From NCBI GenBank assembly GCA_027186245.1, contig CP114484.1, forward strand, positions 446,501 through 510,500: 64,000 nucleotides of DNA, given 5' to 3'. Each line of letters starts with the position of its first letter. The first letter of the stretch is position 1. Positions 10,486-23,669 of this stretch are shown here, piece by piece. The stretch comes from Coriaria nepalensis. Lineage: Eukaryota > Streptophyta > Magnoliopsida > Cucurbitales > Coriariaceae. Under the pieces are notes generated by a model. The model saw only the letters and a list, made by a program, of their open reading frames with translations, was not told where the DNA came from and made no database searches. Made by a program: the position numbers and the translations under genes.

Positions 10486-13400
10486 AAACCGTGTTTAAGG
10501 GCCTGTTAATTGAAAAAGCATACCTACCATCTTTGACGTGGGCTTTTAAATCTGTCGTAGTCTCGTTATTATATAAATATATAACTTAATTAATTATATA
10601 TAATTATTATATTAGTTTATATTATTTACGGGATAAAATTCTGTAATAAAATAATTACGCAGCTTCCTTTGTTGACAAAGCAAACTAATCGACCGCACAC
10701 GAGTGCCGATGTCTAAAGTAGGCTTTGTAGACTACTACTTGTGTTACAAGGGACTTAGAGAAACTTTAGATCACAAACATAATTACAAACAAAAAAAAAA
10801 AAAAAATAATGATGTCTTGTAATATGTTGGCTTTGCATTATTATTATATTGAAGAAACTATGTATGTACATAGATGGGTCTTTCTGCGTGCTGCGCTTTA
10901 GCCAACCAAATTGTCTCTTCTTGCCAACGCCGACGGAAGAACCAAAAGTAAATGTCGAGAGCTAATTAACTAGTTTACTTTTTAGAAGCTTGTCTATAAT
11001 ATTACAGTACAAAGTTGAAAACTTTGTGTTGGATCGGAAACTTTTCTACAAGTCTTTGATCATACCACGCTTGCTTGATGCACACTAATTTACGCACCTC
11101 TTTTTTGTTTGCATTATTGTCTTAATTGATTAAAAAGGAAAAGAAGATAAGTATGAACCTCATGCATGCATTAGAACATAATATATGTAATGCATCTCCA
11201 CCGTAAATTTTTTTGGTAATTAGACTTGTTAACACTCGTTCACACCGATCATGAAAATGATGATTAAGACTGTCGATTCTAAACTGTTTTGGTTGACTTG
11301 ATGTAGTTACTTACGGGTCTCGGGAATTTATACATATTATTCCATGGTTTGAATTGGACATGTGACGTGGCGTTTTCCATTGTTTTTTTTAAGTAATCCT
11401 GAAGCTGGGATTAGATTTTCAAACCCTTTGAAAATGAACTACTTAGTGGGTTTTGTACTGTATCATGAATTAATCAATAAAGTATTGTATTGAAATTTTG
11501 ACCGTCGGTTCACATCTATACGACTATACGTAAGTTGGACAATCGAATGAGTATTACGCCCATAGATTGTTAAAAATGCATTATCCTTCTTTCCGGAAAC
11601 AAGAATTACTCGTAACTAAGATAACGTTATCGGTTTTATCGAGAGTGGAGTGAATAATAACGTTTCTTAATAAAATTTAATTTTAAAATTTAAAAATAAA
11701 ATTTAAAAACCGCATAATTTGAAGTCATATTATGAATCCTGATCATTTCAGACCTCATTGACACGCATGCATATATATATATATATATATATACCGCGTT
11801 TACGTGGCATCTTTGACCTAATAATCTCGTACAAAAGATACGATGATGATCATTTGCAGTGGAACAAGAACCAACTTAATTAACCTAAGTAATACGTGTA
11901 TATAAATTATAAGCAACTGTAAGTTTGTAACGAGCCACGTAGCCTGCCTTTACACAGGTGGTTGCCGTAGACTTATTTGATAGTTATGGGTATATGCATT
12001 TGTCAATGCTGTACACAGACGTAACCTTGAACGGTTAACAAATTAATCGTATTCCTACGTCTCTAAGTGCATGTATATGCATTATGACTACTACTTCCAA
12101 ACAAACTAATCACTCTGGTAATTAGATGTAGAATGTTAGTTAAACGACATGTGGATGACCAGTTAAACGACATGTCAGTACCGTATCAGATCTCATTTGA
12201 TTGGGACGTCCCCATCTGCAGGTTGAACTCGCACTATATATTTAAGAAATAAGTAAAACTAAAACTACAAAAAAGTGCCCATCTGGATCGAATCATTATA
12301 TGTTACTATGCATGTAATCATGATCCTCTAGAAAGCTAATTACAACTTGATCACCAAATTTAGTTCAATTGTTAACAGGATAAACATGAATCAATTAATT
12401 GTAATTTAAATTGATCATGTATAATAATATAATATCAAAATATATAGTATACATTAGGTTTGGGACTGGTCGGATTTAGTCGAGGGCTACCGTCCTATCG
12501 GTCGGGAACCAATGCCTGAGGAGTTGGGCTGTACGGTGGCGACTGACCGGCCAAATGCTCATCCCTAGAGCTTACTACCTAGGCGGATTCACCTTACAAA
12601 AGATTAGTAATAATTTAGCTTATTAAGAAGAAATAAAAATAAATTGATTTCTGATATATATATATGCATATATTCTAACATCTAGAACCGATGCTAATGA
12701 AGTATAATGTGACATATTTATAAGACATATAGCAGTGCTGTCACGATCTTTCCGACCACATCTAGAATAAATGGATTATAAAAGGAAACCATAATATATA
12801 AAAATAAATAAAAGAGTGATGATACTCGTGAAAGAATGAAGTAAAGTGAGAGTACTGTTTACAGTATAATAATGCGCAACAACTAGCTAATTAGCAAGTA
12901 ATTATTTTTGTTTAGTTGTTTATTTTCCACTTAACAGGTGGTCATCTTGCCACGACATACATAATGTTTCAGGCTCAATTCTTTTGGTTACAGTATTGGT
13001 CTCACTCTCACCTTTTTGTTCTCCAATTTAGTCTCTAAATTTTTAATTTGATTAGGGGGCAACCAAAGTGTAATTAAGATAAAATAGAAAGTGAGAGGGA
13101 CCTCTAAGTAGTTCGAAGCATTGTTACCAGAACCGGATCGAACCGGCCGATCTGACCAGTGAATCGGTAAATTAATAAGAGATTTAGCCCTCAGCAAAGT
13201 TGAAATTGGAACTACATTAACTTCTAGAGAAGACATATAAATTAATTAGTAAGGTGTAGCATCGATCTAGATTATACATTGATGGCTATGTTTTTGCTTG
13301 GACGCATGCATGGACCAGTTTATGCAAATGGGACGATCGATCCGTGGTCCTACTATGCCGTGCGCGAGCGCTGTTATTTACTTGCTCTACATTGAAAAAA

Positions 13401-14535
13401 TGGTTCGTTGTACTTTTATAGCCTTATTCCCACTACGCATTTAACCCATTCTTTAATCTCCTTTTTTTTTTTTTTTTTCTTCTTTTCAATCCCAATTGAT
13501 TACTAAACTTAATACTTAATTCGTGTTATTTCTACTAATCTCATTCACATTGATATATGTTGAAGGGGTACAGGGGGAACGATACGTCAAATTAATGCTG
13601 CATTAAGTGCTGCACTACTGCGGGGCTAAAGAGGGCTTAGCCTATATATGTATATTAGCTGGGCCATACACGCTACCACTTATCAAGTAAAGTCTAATAT
13701 ATTGATTGTTATTTATAATTACATTAGGGTTTATTTGAATGATCATCTGACAAAAAAATAGTTGAAAAACATGAATTCCAGTGAAATAAGTGTGTTATAA
13801 GATGAGAATTTCTTGGATGAACCTGATTTAAGGCAGAAGATTAGACCAAACTATTAAGAATATAGCAAGTATGTGGAAGGGTTGTGAAGAAATGGATGAA
13901 CTCCTCTTAAGTGGTCCGACACTATTTTTCCACTTGGCGCTTTCAAGTGTTCTAATCTCGACTTCTCGCCATAGTCCGGTTTATTAGTTAGTATGTTTAT
14001 TGATTTTCCCGCTAAATATTTTGGATCGGAAAAACTAGACATGCATTATCTTACTCTATATTGGATGTAAAATCTTTCCCATGAATTTATATTTTAAAGA
14101 ACATAAATAAAGTAAAAAAAAATAAGACTAATTTCTGGGGGAGGAAAAGATAACAATTTCCACGCAACTATAACTGTTAGAAACAAGCTGAAGGCTCACG
14201 CCCCCACTCACTCAGGCAGGCAAGTGCCAGTCAGTAGTTACCTACAAAGTCAAACCGCGTCTCCGATTAAGTGTTACTTAATTACTTAATTTTCATCACT
14301 TAATTAAGTGGTCATTAATTTAATCTTTTATTAATTGAAGCTCCATTTCTTCTACGTCATATATATATATATATATGAGCCCGACCATTCTTGTATCTTC
14401 CCTGTAATAATCCAAGTTTCTTTTGTCTTTCTCTCTCTCTCTCTCTTTTGTACGTCTTCTTGATCAAGACACATGAGTCAGACATATTGAATCAGAGGCG
14501 GCTTTCTGAATTTGATTGAACGTCGATCAGTACTA
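10486..14535. other. Long gene-free spacer
   Basis: About 4 kb of AT-rich DNA with no convincing coding frame. It contains poly-A near 10790-10806, TA repeats (11770-11793 and 14358-14376), a poly-T tract (13460-13479), a CT tract just before the MYB gene (about 14429-14446) and the hAT-like remnant at about 12455-12570. The last 150 bases are probably the MYB promoter and leader. Confidence 0.4.
12455..12570. mobile_element. Possible degenerate hAT-like miniature element
   Basis: A GC-richer island inside AT-rich DNA begins TAGGTTTGGGACTGG and ends with the complement of TAGGGATGAGCATTT. That terminus resembles hAT-family miniature elements, and the interior has the repetitive GGTCGG/CCGACC style typical of them. 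No clean target duplication could be found, so it is either degenerate or misassigned. Confidence 0.3.
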
Positions 14536-15829
14536 ATGGATGACAAAAGGTTGAGGAGAGCAGGTTGCACTTCAATGAGTCAAAGCAATCAAGAAGAAAC
14601 GGAGCTGAGGAGAGGTCCTTGGACGGTGGATGAAGATTTCACCCTCATGAACTACATCGCCAGCCATGGCGAAGGCCGCTGGAACACCCTCTCTCGCTGC
14701 GCCGGTACATACGTTCATTCCTCTATATATATGGGCATGTACGTTTATGTAACCATTGATCTAGTTTCTCATCAACTAAGAAATCCTAATATCAACTATA
14801 GGTTTAAAACGAAATGGAAAGAGCTGCCGGCTGAGATGGCTGAACTACTTGCGTCCGGATGTTCGACGAGGAAACATCAGCCTTGAAGAACAACTCCTAA
14901 TTATTGAACTTCATTCAAGATGGGGTAACAGGTACATATAGCTACTATTTGTTATACACATCATACATATGAAATAATTCAAGCTTATGATCATATACAT
15001 TTATCAATCAGTTATGTTATATGTTATTTAACTTATGTCCCAAATTGGTAGCTGATACATAAATTGGAATTGATAAACCAGATGGTCTAAGATAGCACAA
15101 CACCTGCCGGGACGAACCGATAATGAGATAAAAAACTACTGGAGAACCCGTGTTCAGAAGCATGCCAAACAGCTCAAATGTGACGTGAACAGCAAGCAAT
15201 TCAAGGACACCATGCGTTGCCTCTGGATGCCACGGTTGGTTGAACGCATTCAGGCCGCAGCTGCAGCCTCCGCCACTGATGCAGGCCCCGCCACCGCCAC
15301 TCATGATCATAACCTATTTAACAACGAAAGCATTAATCTTAATATGATCGATCATAGTATTATGAACCCTGTCGATAATAATAATCTTGAATTCCAGACA
15401 GGATCACACATGGTCTTTCCAGGCCCGGTCCTAGGCAATGGTACTGCTCATGACCTAACATCGTCTGAGACAAGTGCACATGTAACAACCTCAAGCTACA
15501 ATCTAGAGAATTCAAGCACCGCAGGATCCTCGGAATCCTTCGGTAATCATGTTTCTCCAGTTTCGGACTTTCCCGATCATCATAATCATCATTACAACTA
15601 CTACAATACTATACCGATTCATGACAGCACTATAAATCATCCGGCCGACACTGATTTTTTCCACGCCGCCGGTCATGATTTTATGGGTTCCAGCTTCAAC
15701 CAGGGCCCAGATCAGTTCCAAACTATGAACGACAACTACTTGTTCGACGGTGGGGACGCATCAGCCAGTTTGTGGGATGTTGACGACATCTTCTTGTTAC
15801 AGCAGCAATTTAACAACACTAGCGTTTAA
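14536..15829 (+). CDS. R2R3-MYB transcription factor, subgroup 20 (MYB62/MYB108-like)
   Basis: Three exons (14536-14704, 14802-14931, 15082-15829) give 348 residues. The R2 repeat begins [20 protein letters not shown] and includes [11 protein letters not shown] and [15 protein letters not shown]3 runs from [20 protein letters not shown] to [20 protein letters not shown]. The tail [10 protein letters not shown] and the C-terminal SLWDVDDIF are marks of subgroup 20 (MYB2, 62, 78, 108, 112, 116), nuclear regulators of stress, phosphate or hormone responses and anther development. Intron positions match the usual R2R3 pattern (after CAG of R2 and inside R3). The start ATG at 14536 is the first in the frame; a second in-frame Met (MSQSNQEE, 14575) is possible. 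The C-terminal region is His/Asn/Ser rich. Which member it corresponds to cannot be settled here. Confidence 0.92.
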
Positions 15830-18033
15830 AAAGTTGTGCCAAGGAAACTGATCAGTGATCATGAGGAGAGGGGTGAAAGTGGAATATCATTTTTTTTTTT
15901 TACCAATTTGTAGAGAGACCAATAAACAAAATTTAGAAGAGATTACTACAAGATTATAGAATAACTTTCTGATTAGGATATAATTGTTTTTCATTTAACT
16001 ATCATCGTGTTATCTTGAAAATGAGATTAAGTTTCTAATCTCATTCTCTGATGAATCATTGGCTTATGTAGTCTTCTTACTATCATTATTCATTCAGACA
16101 TCGATCGATTGCATTATGGGAAGCATGCACGGTTTTAGATAATGTTACAATATATTATTCATAAAGTCGTGCTTATATAATTGATCCCACCTTATTTTTC
16201 TCCTTTACATGTCCTTGATAACTAGTTTTTTTAATCAAGAACAAGTGTTCCCTTTTAGAAAAGCTTGTCCATGGGGATTGAACCGCGTCAAAAGTCGGAT
16301 TATCATTATTGTTTTCTAAATGGTTATAAATGGATAATCTCAGCAATGAATCCCGAGACGTGTCGCAACCGGAGTCGTTCGCTTACGCGATTAAGTGATC
16401 AGTCATTAGTTTAACAATTTTTCAGAAAGCACGGAACGTAATCTTATCAGGTTTATCATGGAATATTGACACCCCAAGTACAACTCCATGCCTGATTTGT
16501 TGCTTTTCTTTGTGTGTTTTCTCCGTGTTTTTTGCAAATCGTACAGCAACTTTACAAACTGGCTGGATCCCATTTAACAATTAACTTATAATACTAATCT
16601 CGATTATTGATTCTCTTAGGAATTGAGATGGGCAAACCTGTAATTACACAAGGCAAGCTAAAAACAAAACGTGACGGAATAGTGGAGAAAATTAAAGAAA
16701 GACATGGCGGCGAGAATCTTTTTAACTTGTAGGAAACGTGGGTGAAAAAGAAGCCATAACTATTCACCGGAGTCTAGAGTGGTGGTCCTCACAAGATGGG
16801 AACATGTTTACAAGCCGCCACGTGTCGGGGGTCCTGAGAGTGGATATGGTTCATCGGAGAAGCCCGCCATGTACACGGTATGTATACAAAGAATCAGCCC
16901 CAGGTGTCATAACTTCATGGTTGATTTCCAAATTTGTTACTAGTCTTATGTAGTTATGCGTAATGAGTGCTGGAGTTGATCAATTGCGTGAAGCTTTATA
17001 CTGAAAGTGAAAGCAAGATTACTGTTTCATTGATTTAGATCGTCGAAGAAGGTTATTGACAACAAAAAAAAGGTGAAGCCAGATCTTATCATAATCTCTT
17101 TAAAGTTAGATTCGTCAACGACAGGACTTATTGTTGAAGGCAACTGACCAGTAATCGTCTAACGATGTAATATAATCTCATTCTCTAGGGGCGGACAATT
17201 GTCCCAGCGTGGATGGACGTATCGGTTATGGACCCGGTATTAATACCGATTTTATATATAACTAAATTACCGGTAATTATTTTGATTATGGTCAGCATTA
17301 CCGATATTAAGATCGAGATCAATTTTAAATCTAATCCGGATCCTAAATATTGGTTAATATAAAAAAAAGAAATATGTATTTTTTTTCATTTTTCTTCTTT
17401 TCTTATGGATTTAATATTAAAATATTAAAAACAAAAAACCAATCCCATGTTAATCCCGAAACATTCCGATACTAAAAATATCGATATCAAATCAGTACTA
17501 ATAATTTGAGTATTGACACCGAAAGAGTCGAAATCGGAATCGGTTCCTCCCTCGCCTAAACCCTTATACCATAATCTCCTTATCAAAAGGAACAAGGGCC
17601 CTCTTGTTGGGTTAAGAATTGAATTGGTAAGCTCTTCGTAGAGAGAAAGAATAAAATTTCTAGCCCATTTGCAAAATGGGTGATTTGGGCTTTGTAGTGT
17701 GGATTTGGCCTGTTAATATGAAAATGTGGACCGGGTCCATCTGTTTAACTTTTCAAAGGCATAGGAGCCACACGTTAATCCAATCATTAGCCCACACGTG
17801 TATTATAAATGTCTGACGGTTTGTTGCTTTTTCCTAAAATGTGCGCTTTCTTGATTTCCGCAGGTTTTTCTTTATTTAATACTCTCACCCACCGACTTTT
17901 CTGATCCATTTGCAAATCCAGAAGTGTTTGGACGGATGTACCCTTCTCTTACCCCGGCTTAATATTAAAACATCTATAATCCCTGCAAGTATATTTCTCG
18001 TCTATACAAGGTTGTTTACGTATATTCATATTA

Positions 18034-18064
<31 letters not shown>

Positions 18065-18134
18065 TCATAATTCATATCAACGTCCTTGTCCACGAGGCAG
18101 GAACGTTCCCTCCTCACCAGCCGCCGCGGCCCCG
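15830..18134. other. Spacer between MYB and invertase genes
   Basis: AT-rich DNA without a supported gene. The part around 17185-17570 has alternating CGGTATTAATACCG-type inverted phrases and starts near TAGGGGCGGAC, ending near the complement of TAGGCGAGGGAG, which hints at another decayed hAT-like element without a visible target duplication. A CACACGTG (G-box-like) motif lies near 17792-17799 and a TTTTA array at 18031-18061. Confidence 0.35.
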
Positions 18135-18430
18135 CCTCTATAAATCTGTCGTTCAATTTGCATGAAAATCTCTACCAAACTCTCCTTCTCTCTCTTGTTC
18201 AAACTTCTGGGCTAGATCAACGATTCAACTGTAAGTATAAAACCGTTTCCTATTGTTGTATATTCAATCTTTTAAAAAAAAAAAAAAACTGTGTTTTTCA
18301 AATTTTCAGAACTAACAGAGTTCATATACAACTGTCGATCTTAGTAATTTATTACAGTATAGCCTCTTTTTGTTGTTGTTGTTGTTGTTACTGAATCTGA
18401 ATACGAAAAGGGTTTGATTATCTGAAAGAA
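18135..18430 (+). promoter_or_regulatory. Invertase core promoter and 5' leader intron
   Basis: CTATAAA near 18137-18143 is a good TATA box. A GTAAGT donor at about 18231 and a pyrimidine-rich acceptor ending TTTTCAG near 18309 would make a leader intron before the ATG at 18431. This is inferred from signals only. Confidence 0.4.
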
Positions 18431-20988
18431 ATGAAAACTAGCAGCTCTGTTGGAATCACCACCATGAAACCCAGCTGTAGAATTCTAATAAGGTACAAGG
18501 CCTCCTCAATGTTTGGGGCTTCACCCCCAAAGCAGAGCTATAGGGGTGTCCATAATTCGTCGGAATCCCGAACCAAGTTTGTCCCTTATTGCAGATCTCA
18601 TACCTCTAACCCTCAAATTCTGGGTCATGTACATATAAAAGATTTGAATCGGGCAGATTTTAGTGTTTCCGGTCCTAATTGGGGCCTATCTAGAGTTTCT
18701 ACTACTAGTTTCCCTGTCCGTAAAACTTATAGTTACACTCGTAGGGGCGTCTTCGCCATTATACCGAAGGTAGCATCCGATTTTAGGAATCAGTCTACAT
18801 CCGTGCAGGAAGCTCGTGTTAATCAAAATAGCTTCGAAAGGATTTACATTCAAGGCGGCTTGAATGTAAAACCTTTAGTTATAGAGAGAATCGAAACAGC
18901 TGATGATGCTGTGACAGAAAAAGAATCTAGTTTAGAGGTTAATGAGACAGATGTAAATATAAATAATTTGAAAGGTTTGAATGAGGCGAAGAAGATTGAG
19001 AGAGAGGCATGGGATTTGTTACGAGATTCAGTTGTGAGTTACTGTGGAAATCCAGTGGGGACTATTGCTGCTAATGATCCAGCCGATGGGCGGCCATTAA
19101 ATTACGACCAGGTTTTTATTCGTGATTTTGTACCATCTGCTCTTGCTTTCTTGCTTAATGGAGAAGGGGAGATAGTGAAGAATTTTATCCTTCACACCTT
19201 GCAATTACAGGTACTAGATAGCTTTCTTCTAATGTGGGATCATGTCTTGCTGATTACAACCATGTTTTATGTGACTAAATACTGTTTGTGGTTGGCTGTT
19301 AGAGTTGGGAGAAGACTGTAGACTGCTACAGCCCAGGGCAAGGGCTGATGCCAGCAAGCTTTAAAGTTAGATCAGTGCCCCTTGATGGAAGTAATGGAGA
19401 TTTTGAGGAAGTCTTAGATCCTGATTTTGGTGAATCAGCCATAGGTCGTGTTGCACCTGTTGACTCTGGTGGGTAATTCCGTAATTCCATTTTCCTCTAT
19501 AAAGCATTGATTCGTAGAGCTCCTGTTTCTGGTAGTTTCATAACATTAGAAATACAGCATACCCATCCTTGACCTGTTTGTACGTCTTTCCTGGTTTTAT
19601 AGGGTTGTGGTGGATCATTTTGTTGAGAGCTTATGGAAAGCTCACAAGTGATTATGCACTGCAAGAAAGGGTGGATGTCCAGACTGGCATAAGGCTCATT
19701 CTAAATCTCTGTCTGTCTGATGGGTTTGACATGTTTCCTTCACTTCTAGTCAGCGACGGTTCCTGCATGATTGATAGAAGAATGGGTATTCATGGGCACC
19801 CCTTGGAAATTCAAGTGAGTGAAACTGGCCAAATTGATTCCATTACTTTGTTAATGTATTAGGTTTTACCTTTTTCTCCATTCTTATACATATATTGTTA
19901 TGGCAGGCATTGTTCTATTCAGCTCTACGTTGCTCCCGTGAGATGTTAATCGTGAATGATTCAACCAAGAACTTGGCAGCTGCTATCAATAATCGACTAA
20001 GTGCACTCTCCTTTCACATGAGGGAATATTACTGGGTCGATATGCAGAAGATAAATGAGATTTATCGATACAAGACAGAGGAATACTCAACCGATGCGGT
20101 CAACAAGTTCAACATCTATCCGGATCAAATTCCTAGTTGGCTTGTGGATTGGATTCCAGAGCAAGGTGGCTACTTTATCGGAAACCTACAGCCTGCTCAT
20201 ATGGATTTTAGGTTTTTCACCCTGGGAAATCTTTGGTCCATTGTATCGTCTCTTGGAACCCCAAAACAGAATGAGAATATTCTGAATTTGATCGATGCAA
20301 AATGGGATGACCTTGTTTCTCAGATGCCTCTTAAGATCTGCTTCCCTGCTTTGGAGTTTGAGGAGTGGCGCATTGTCACTGGCAGTGACCCTAAGAACAC
20401 GTAAGTATTTCTAACGGCATCCATCTTTCTCTCTCTCTCTCCCCCCCCCCCCCCCCCCCCGGATATCACTTGCATTTAGACGTTCATCTTCTGTTTCTGG
20501 TTACAGCCCTTGGTCTTATCATAATGGTGGTTCTTGGCCAACACTCCTATGGCAGGTAAGCCCGTGTTTATGTTCTAAAATTGTAGCAAGTAGTGGCTTT
20601 GGTGTGATTTAACTACTCAAACTGCAATCCTTTCTTCTTATACTAGTTCACTCTGGCCTGCATTAAGATGGGAAGGCCTGAATTAGGCCAGAAAGCAGTT
20701 GCATTGGCAGAGAAAAAACTTTCTGCTGACCAGTGGCCGGAATATTACGACACAAGAAGTGGGAGGCTTATAGGGAAGCAATCCCGTCTCTACCAGACAT
20801 GGACAATTGCTGGTTTCCTGACATCTAAGTTGCTGTTAGAGAATCCGGAGAAAGCTTCCTTGTTGTTCTGGGAGGAGGATCATGATCTCCTTCAGAATTG
20901 TGTGTGTGCGCTCGGAAAATCCGTTAGAAACAAGTGTTCACGTCTCGGAGGCAGATCGAGGCCTAGCCATAGTTATGGCAGGTCTTAG
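18431..20988 (+). CDS. Alkaline/neutral invertase, organelle-targeted type
   Basis: GH100 invertase hydrolyses sucrose to glucose and fructose at neutral pH. Six exons (18431-19210, 19303-19468, 19603-19814, 19907-20400, 20507-20555, 20647-20988) give 680 residues. The N-terminal ~190 residues are Ser/Arg-rich and poorly conserved, as in the mitochondrial or plastid members; cytosolic members lack them. The catalytic domain starts near [20 protein letters not shown] and shows [112 protein letters not shown] and [16 protein letters not shown]. Total length and exon count agree with the family. Intron 4 carries a run of 20 C (20441-20460). Whether it goes to mitochondria or plastids cannot be told from sequence by eye. 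Confidence 0.95.
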
Positions 20989-21629
20989 TAGGTGATTGTT
21001 ACTGTAAATTTACTACTTGGTGTAACTAACATTAAGTGTTAACAGACTTCTGTTTGGAGGCTCAAGTTTTTGTAGGGCCTTTAAAACCAATTATTGTATT
21101 GAACTTGTGTATAATGAAACTGAAAGACCTTTCTTTACAAAACAGAGGACACTGATGAGACATCCTAGTTGGGCCATTTTCATTCCATTTCAATGGGCTG
21201 AAGTAGCTGCAAAATTTGAACCCAAATCCAGCCCAACTATAGTTCTAGCCCATCTTGACAGGCACAGATATGTTCTGATTACAGATCTCCATTTTTCTTA
21301 CCTAATCCTTCTTCTTCGCCTCTTACTTACGTTTTGATTCTTTCTTCCCTGTTTTCCTTTTCCCCCTAAAATGTTTACGTACGAATTCCATCACAGCTTT
21401 CGTCAAACCCTAATCTTTCTTTTCACGTAAAGAAGCTTTATCCGAAAATGGTCAAACAAAGGTTATTCATTTTTCAGCTTGCTCAAATGCGAAAATGGTG
21501 GAATACCCTTTTTTGATCGAATGCCCATCTCCACAATTTTTTTTATTACAGGGTAAGCGAATCACAAACCCACTTGCCCTAATTATCGATCTGCAGCACC
21601 CCCTCTGTTTTCGTTTCTGTGATTAAACT

Positions 21630-22727
21630 ATGAATCCAAGGATAGACGGAATCTTCCCCGACGAAGTCGTCGTCCAGATTCTGGCAAGACTGCCCGTAAA
21701 ATCTCTTTTCAGAAGCAAAACCGTCTGCAAACTCTGGTACGAATTAGTATCCGAGCAGTACTTTAGTCAAATCTACGACGACCTATCGATCAAGAAGCCG
21801 ATGGTATTACTCGAGATTTCGAATTTCTCATCCAGTTTAATATGTGTCGACAATTCCAGAGGCGTCTCAGAATTCTCCATCGATTTCTTAAAAGACAGAG
21901 TCAAGGTTCGAGCTTCATGTAATGGACTGTTGTGCTGCTCAAGCATTCCCGACAAGGGCGTATTCTACGTTTGCAATCCTACCACTCGCAAATTCAAGCT
22001 CCTTCCAAAAAGCAGGGAAAGACCCGTTACCAGATTTTATCCAGACGGCGAAGCCACTCTAGTCGGATTAGCATGCAATCTATCAACTCCTCACAAATAC
22101 AACGTCGTTTTGGCCGGCTACCATCGCCCTTTCGGCCATAGACCGGACGGAACATTCATATGTCTAATCTTCGATTCGGAATCAAACAGGTGGAGAAAGT
22201 TGGTCACTTTTCGCGACGATCATCATCAGTTCACTCTTATGAGCAGAAAACGTGCCGTGTTCGTAAACGGCGCGCTCCACTGGCTATCCATAAGCCCGTC
22301 TTATGCCATCATACTGGCGCTCGATCTGGATTGCGAGACGTGGCGGGAAATGGCGTTACCTGATGAGGTGAGCAGTTATGGGTCAGGGAACAGGGTGTAC
22401 TTGCTGGAGTTGGATGGATGCTTGTCTGTGGTAGAGATTTCTGAAGCTTGGATGAAGACATGGGTGTTGAAGAGGGAGGAGTATGAATCGGGTGTCTGGA
22501 ACATGGTGGATAGGGTCAGTCTGAGGTGTATAAGAGGGGTGGTGTCCGGTGTGTTTCCGATTAGTCAGACGGCTGAGTACATTTACTTGGCTACTAATAA
22601 GCAGGTGTTGGTTTATCAACGCAGGACTCAGGTGTGGAAGGAGATGTATTGTGCGAAGAACAATCTGGCTCTTCCCTTGTGGTTTTCTGCACAGTCGTTT
22701 CAGACCACTATGTTCTCTTGTCTGTGA
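21630..22727 (+). CDS. F-box protein, kelch/associated-domain type
   Basis: An uninterrupted 365-codon frame. The F-box is at residues 8-45 (FPDEVVVQILARLPVKSLFR then SKTVCKLWYELVSEQYF), the surface that binds SKP1 in SCF ubiquitin ligases. The rest has the typical F-box-associated pattern: VRASCNGLLCC, FYVCNPTTRKFKLLPKS, YNVVLAGYH, FDSESNRWRKL, AVFVNGALHWLS, ILALDLDCETWREMALP and QTAEYIYLATNKQVLVYQRR. This arrangement is seen in Arabidopsis F-box proteins of the At5g49610 type. The substrate is unknown. The ATG at 21630 directly precedes the F-box, as usual. The upstream 300 bases are pyrimidine-rich leader-like sequence without another gene. Confidence 0.9.
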   Translation: MNPRIDGIFPDEVVVQILARLPVKSLFRSKTVCKLWYELVSEQYFSQIYDDLSIKKPMVLLEISNFSSSLICVDNSRGVSEFSIDFLKDRVKVRASCNGLLCCSSIPDKGVFYVCNPTTRKFKLLPKSRERPVTRFYPDGEATLVGLACNLSTPHKYNVVLAGYHRPFGHRPDGTFICLIFDSESNRWRKLVTFRDDHHQFTLMSRKRAVFVNGALHWLSISPSYAIILALDLDCETWREMALPDEVSSYGSGNRVYLLELDGCLSVVEISEAWMKTWVLKREEYESGVWNMVDRVSLRCIRGVVSGVFPISQTAEYIYLATNKQVLVYQRRTQVWKEMYCAKNNLALPLWFSAQSFQTTMFSCL

Positions 22728-23669
22728 TTACAATTATGAAAGTATCTTGAAGAATAATCAACATGAAAAATTTTTCTGTATATAATTTTGTCTTGATTCG
22801 GATGCGCTGATGATGTTGTTGTAAGATTTAGACTTGGTGTGGGTTAATGTGTTATGTAATGGAAACTGAAAGCCCTTGTTTGCAATTATAATTGATTATG
22901 ATCCATTCGGGCAAACCATATCCCTTCACCCTTCTTGTTTTACATCAGTTAACAAAGTCTTCTGGTATTGGGCTTTTCTTGGGGAGTTGGGCTTTGGGTG
23001 GGCTTGTTTATTAAGCGGAGTTGCCGACATATCTTTTGGGCCGGGGATTAAAAATACTATAAATACTTTCTTGAAAAAAATAGTTTATTAAATTAATATA
23101 TTTTTTTTAATCCTTCCAACTTGATTGAGTAAATAACATCATTTTAGCTTGATTAAAAATGGATTTTTCTATTTTTGAGCAAAAAATTATCCCAAATTAA
23201 CACCACTGTTTATATAGATTTAGAAAAAATAAACGCAATATAATGCATTGACATTAATGGTAAAACATGTGGGCTATTAATTTATTGTATCGTAATCTTG
23301 AAAATTTGAGAATGTCTAGAAAAGGCCAAGAAACGTGCAATAATCAACGTTCACTCCAACTCCCTTGCGTATGAGTTTGGATTTCTCTGGTAATAATCTG
23401 ATGATAATTACCCAAAACCTTTGAAAATGTCAGCAAATTCCTCCTCATGTAATATTTACTATTTTGAACAGCTGATAAAAAAAGGTCAGGTGTCACGGTC
23501 TGTCTTTGCTGTAATCTCAAAACATCCAGCCCCTTCCTTTCTCTCTCGACGACTGTAATATAATTAGCGTCACCTTGAATTCTCTCCTCTCCTCAACAAA
23601 CAGGGACAAATAAAGAAAGAGACGTTTGGCGTAACAAAAACAAGGGGATAGAGAAAGAAAGAGAGAAAG
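22728..23669. other. Spacer after the F-box gene
   Basis: F-box 3' UTR followed by AT-rich sequence. The last 60 bases (about 23610-23668) are purine-rich AAAGAGAAAGA and look like the leader of the following small gene. Nothing else is supported. Confidence 0.4.

Noticed and set aside
10135..10509. Open frames on both strands around the 15-bp repeat
   Set aside because: They translate the tandem repeat (SPLDN or SNGLL units) and have no transit-peptide or ribosomal-protein continuity with the RPS1 remnant.
16738..16953. 71-codon frame between MYB and invertase
   Set aside because: No recognisable motif, no splice context, and composition like random intergenic sequence.
17185..17570. Possible full hAT-like element with TAGGGGCGG ends
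   Set aside because: The termini match only loosely and no 8-bp target duplication flanks them, so it is mentioned only as a possible remnant in the spacer entry.
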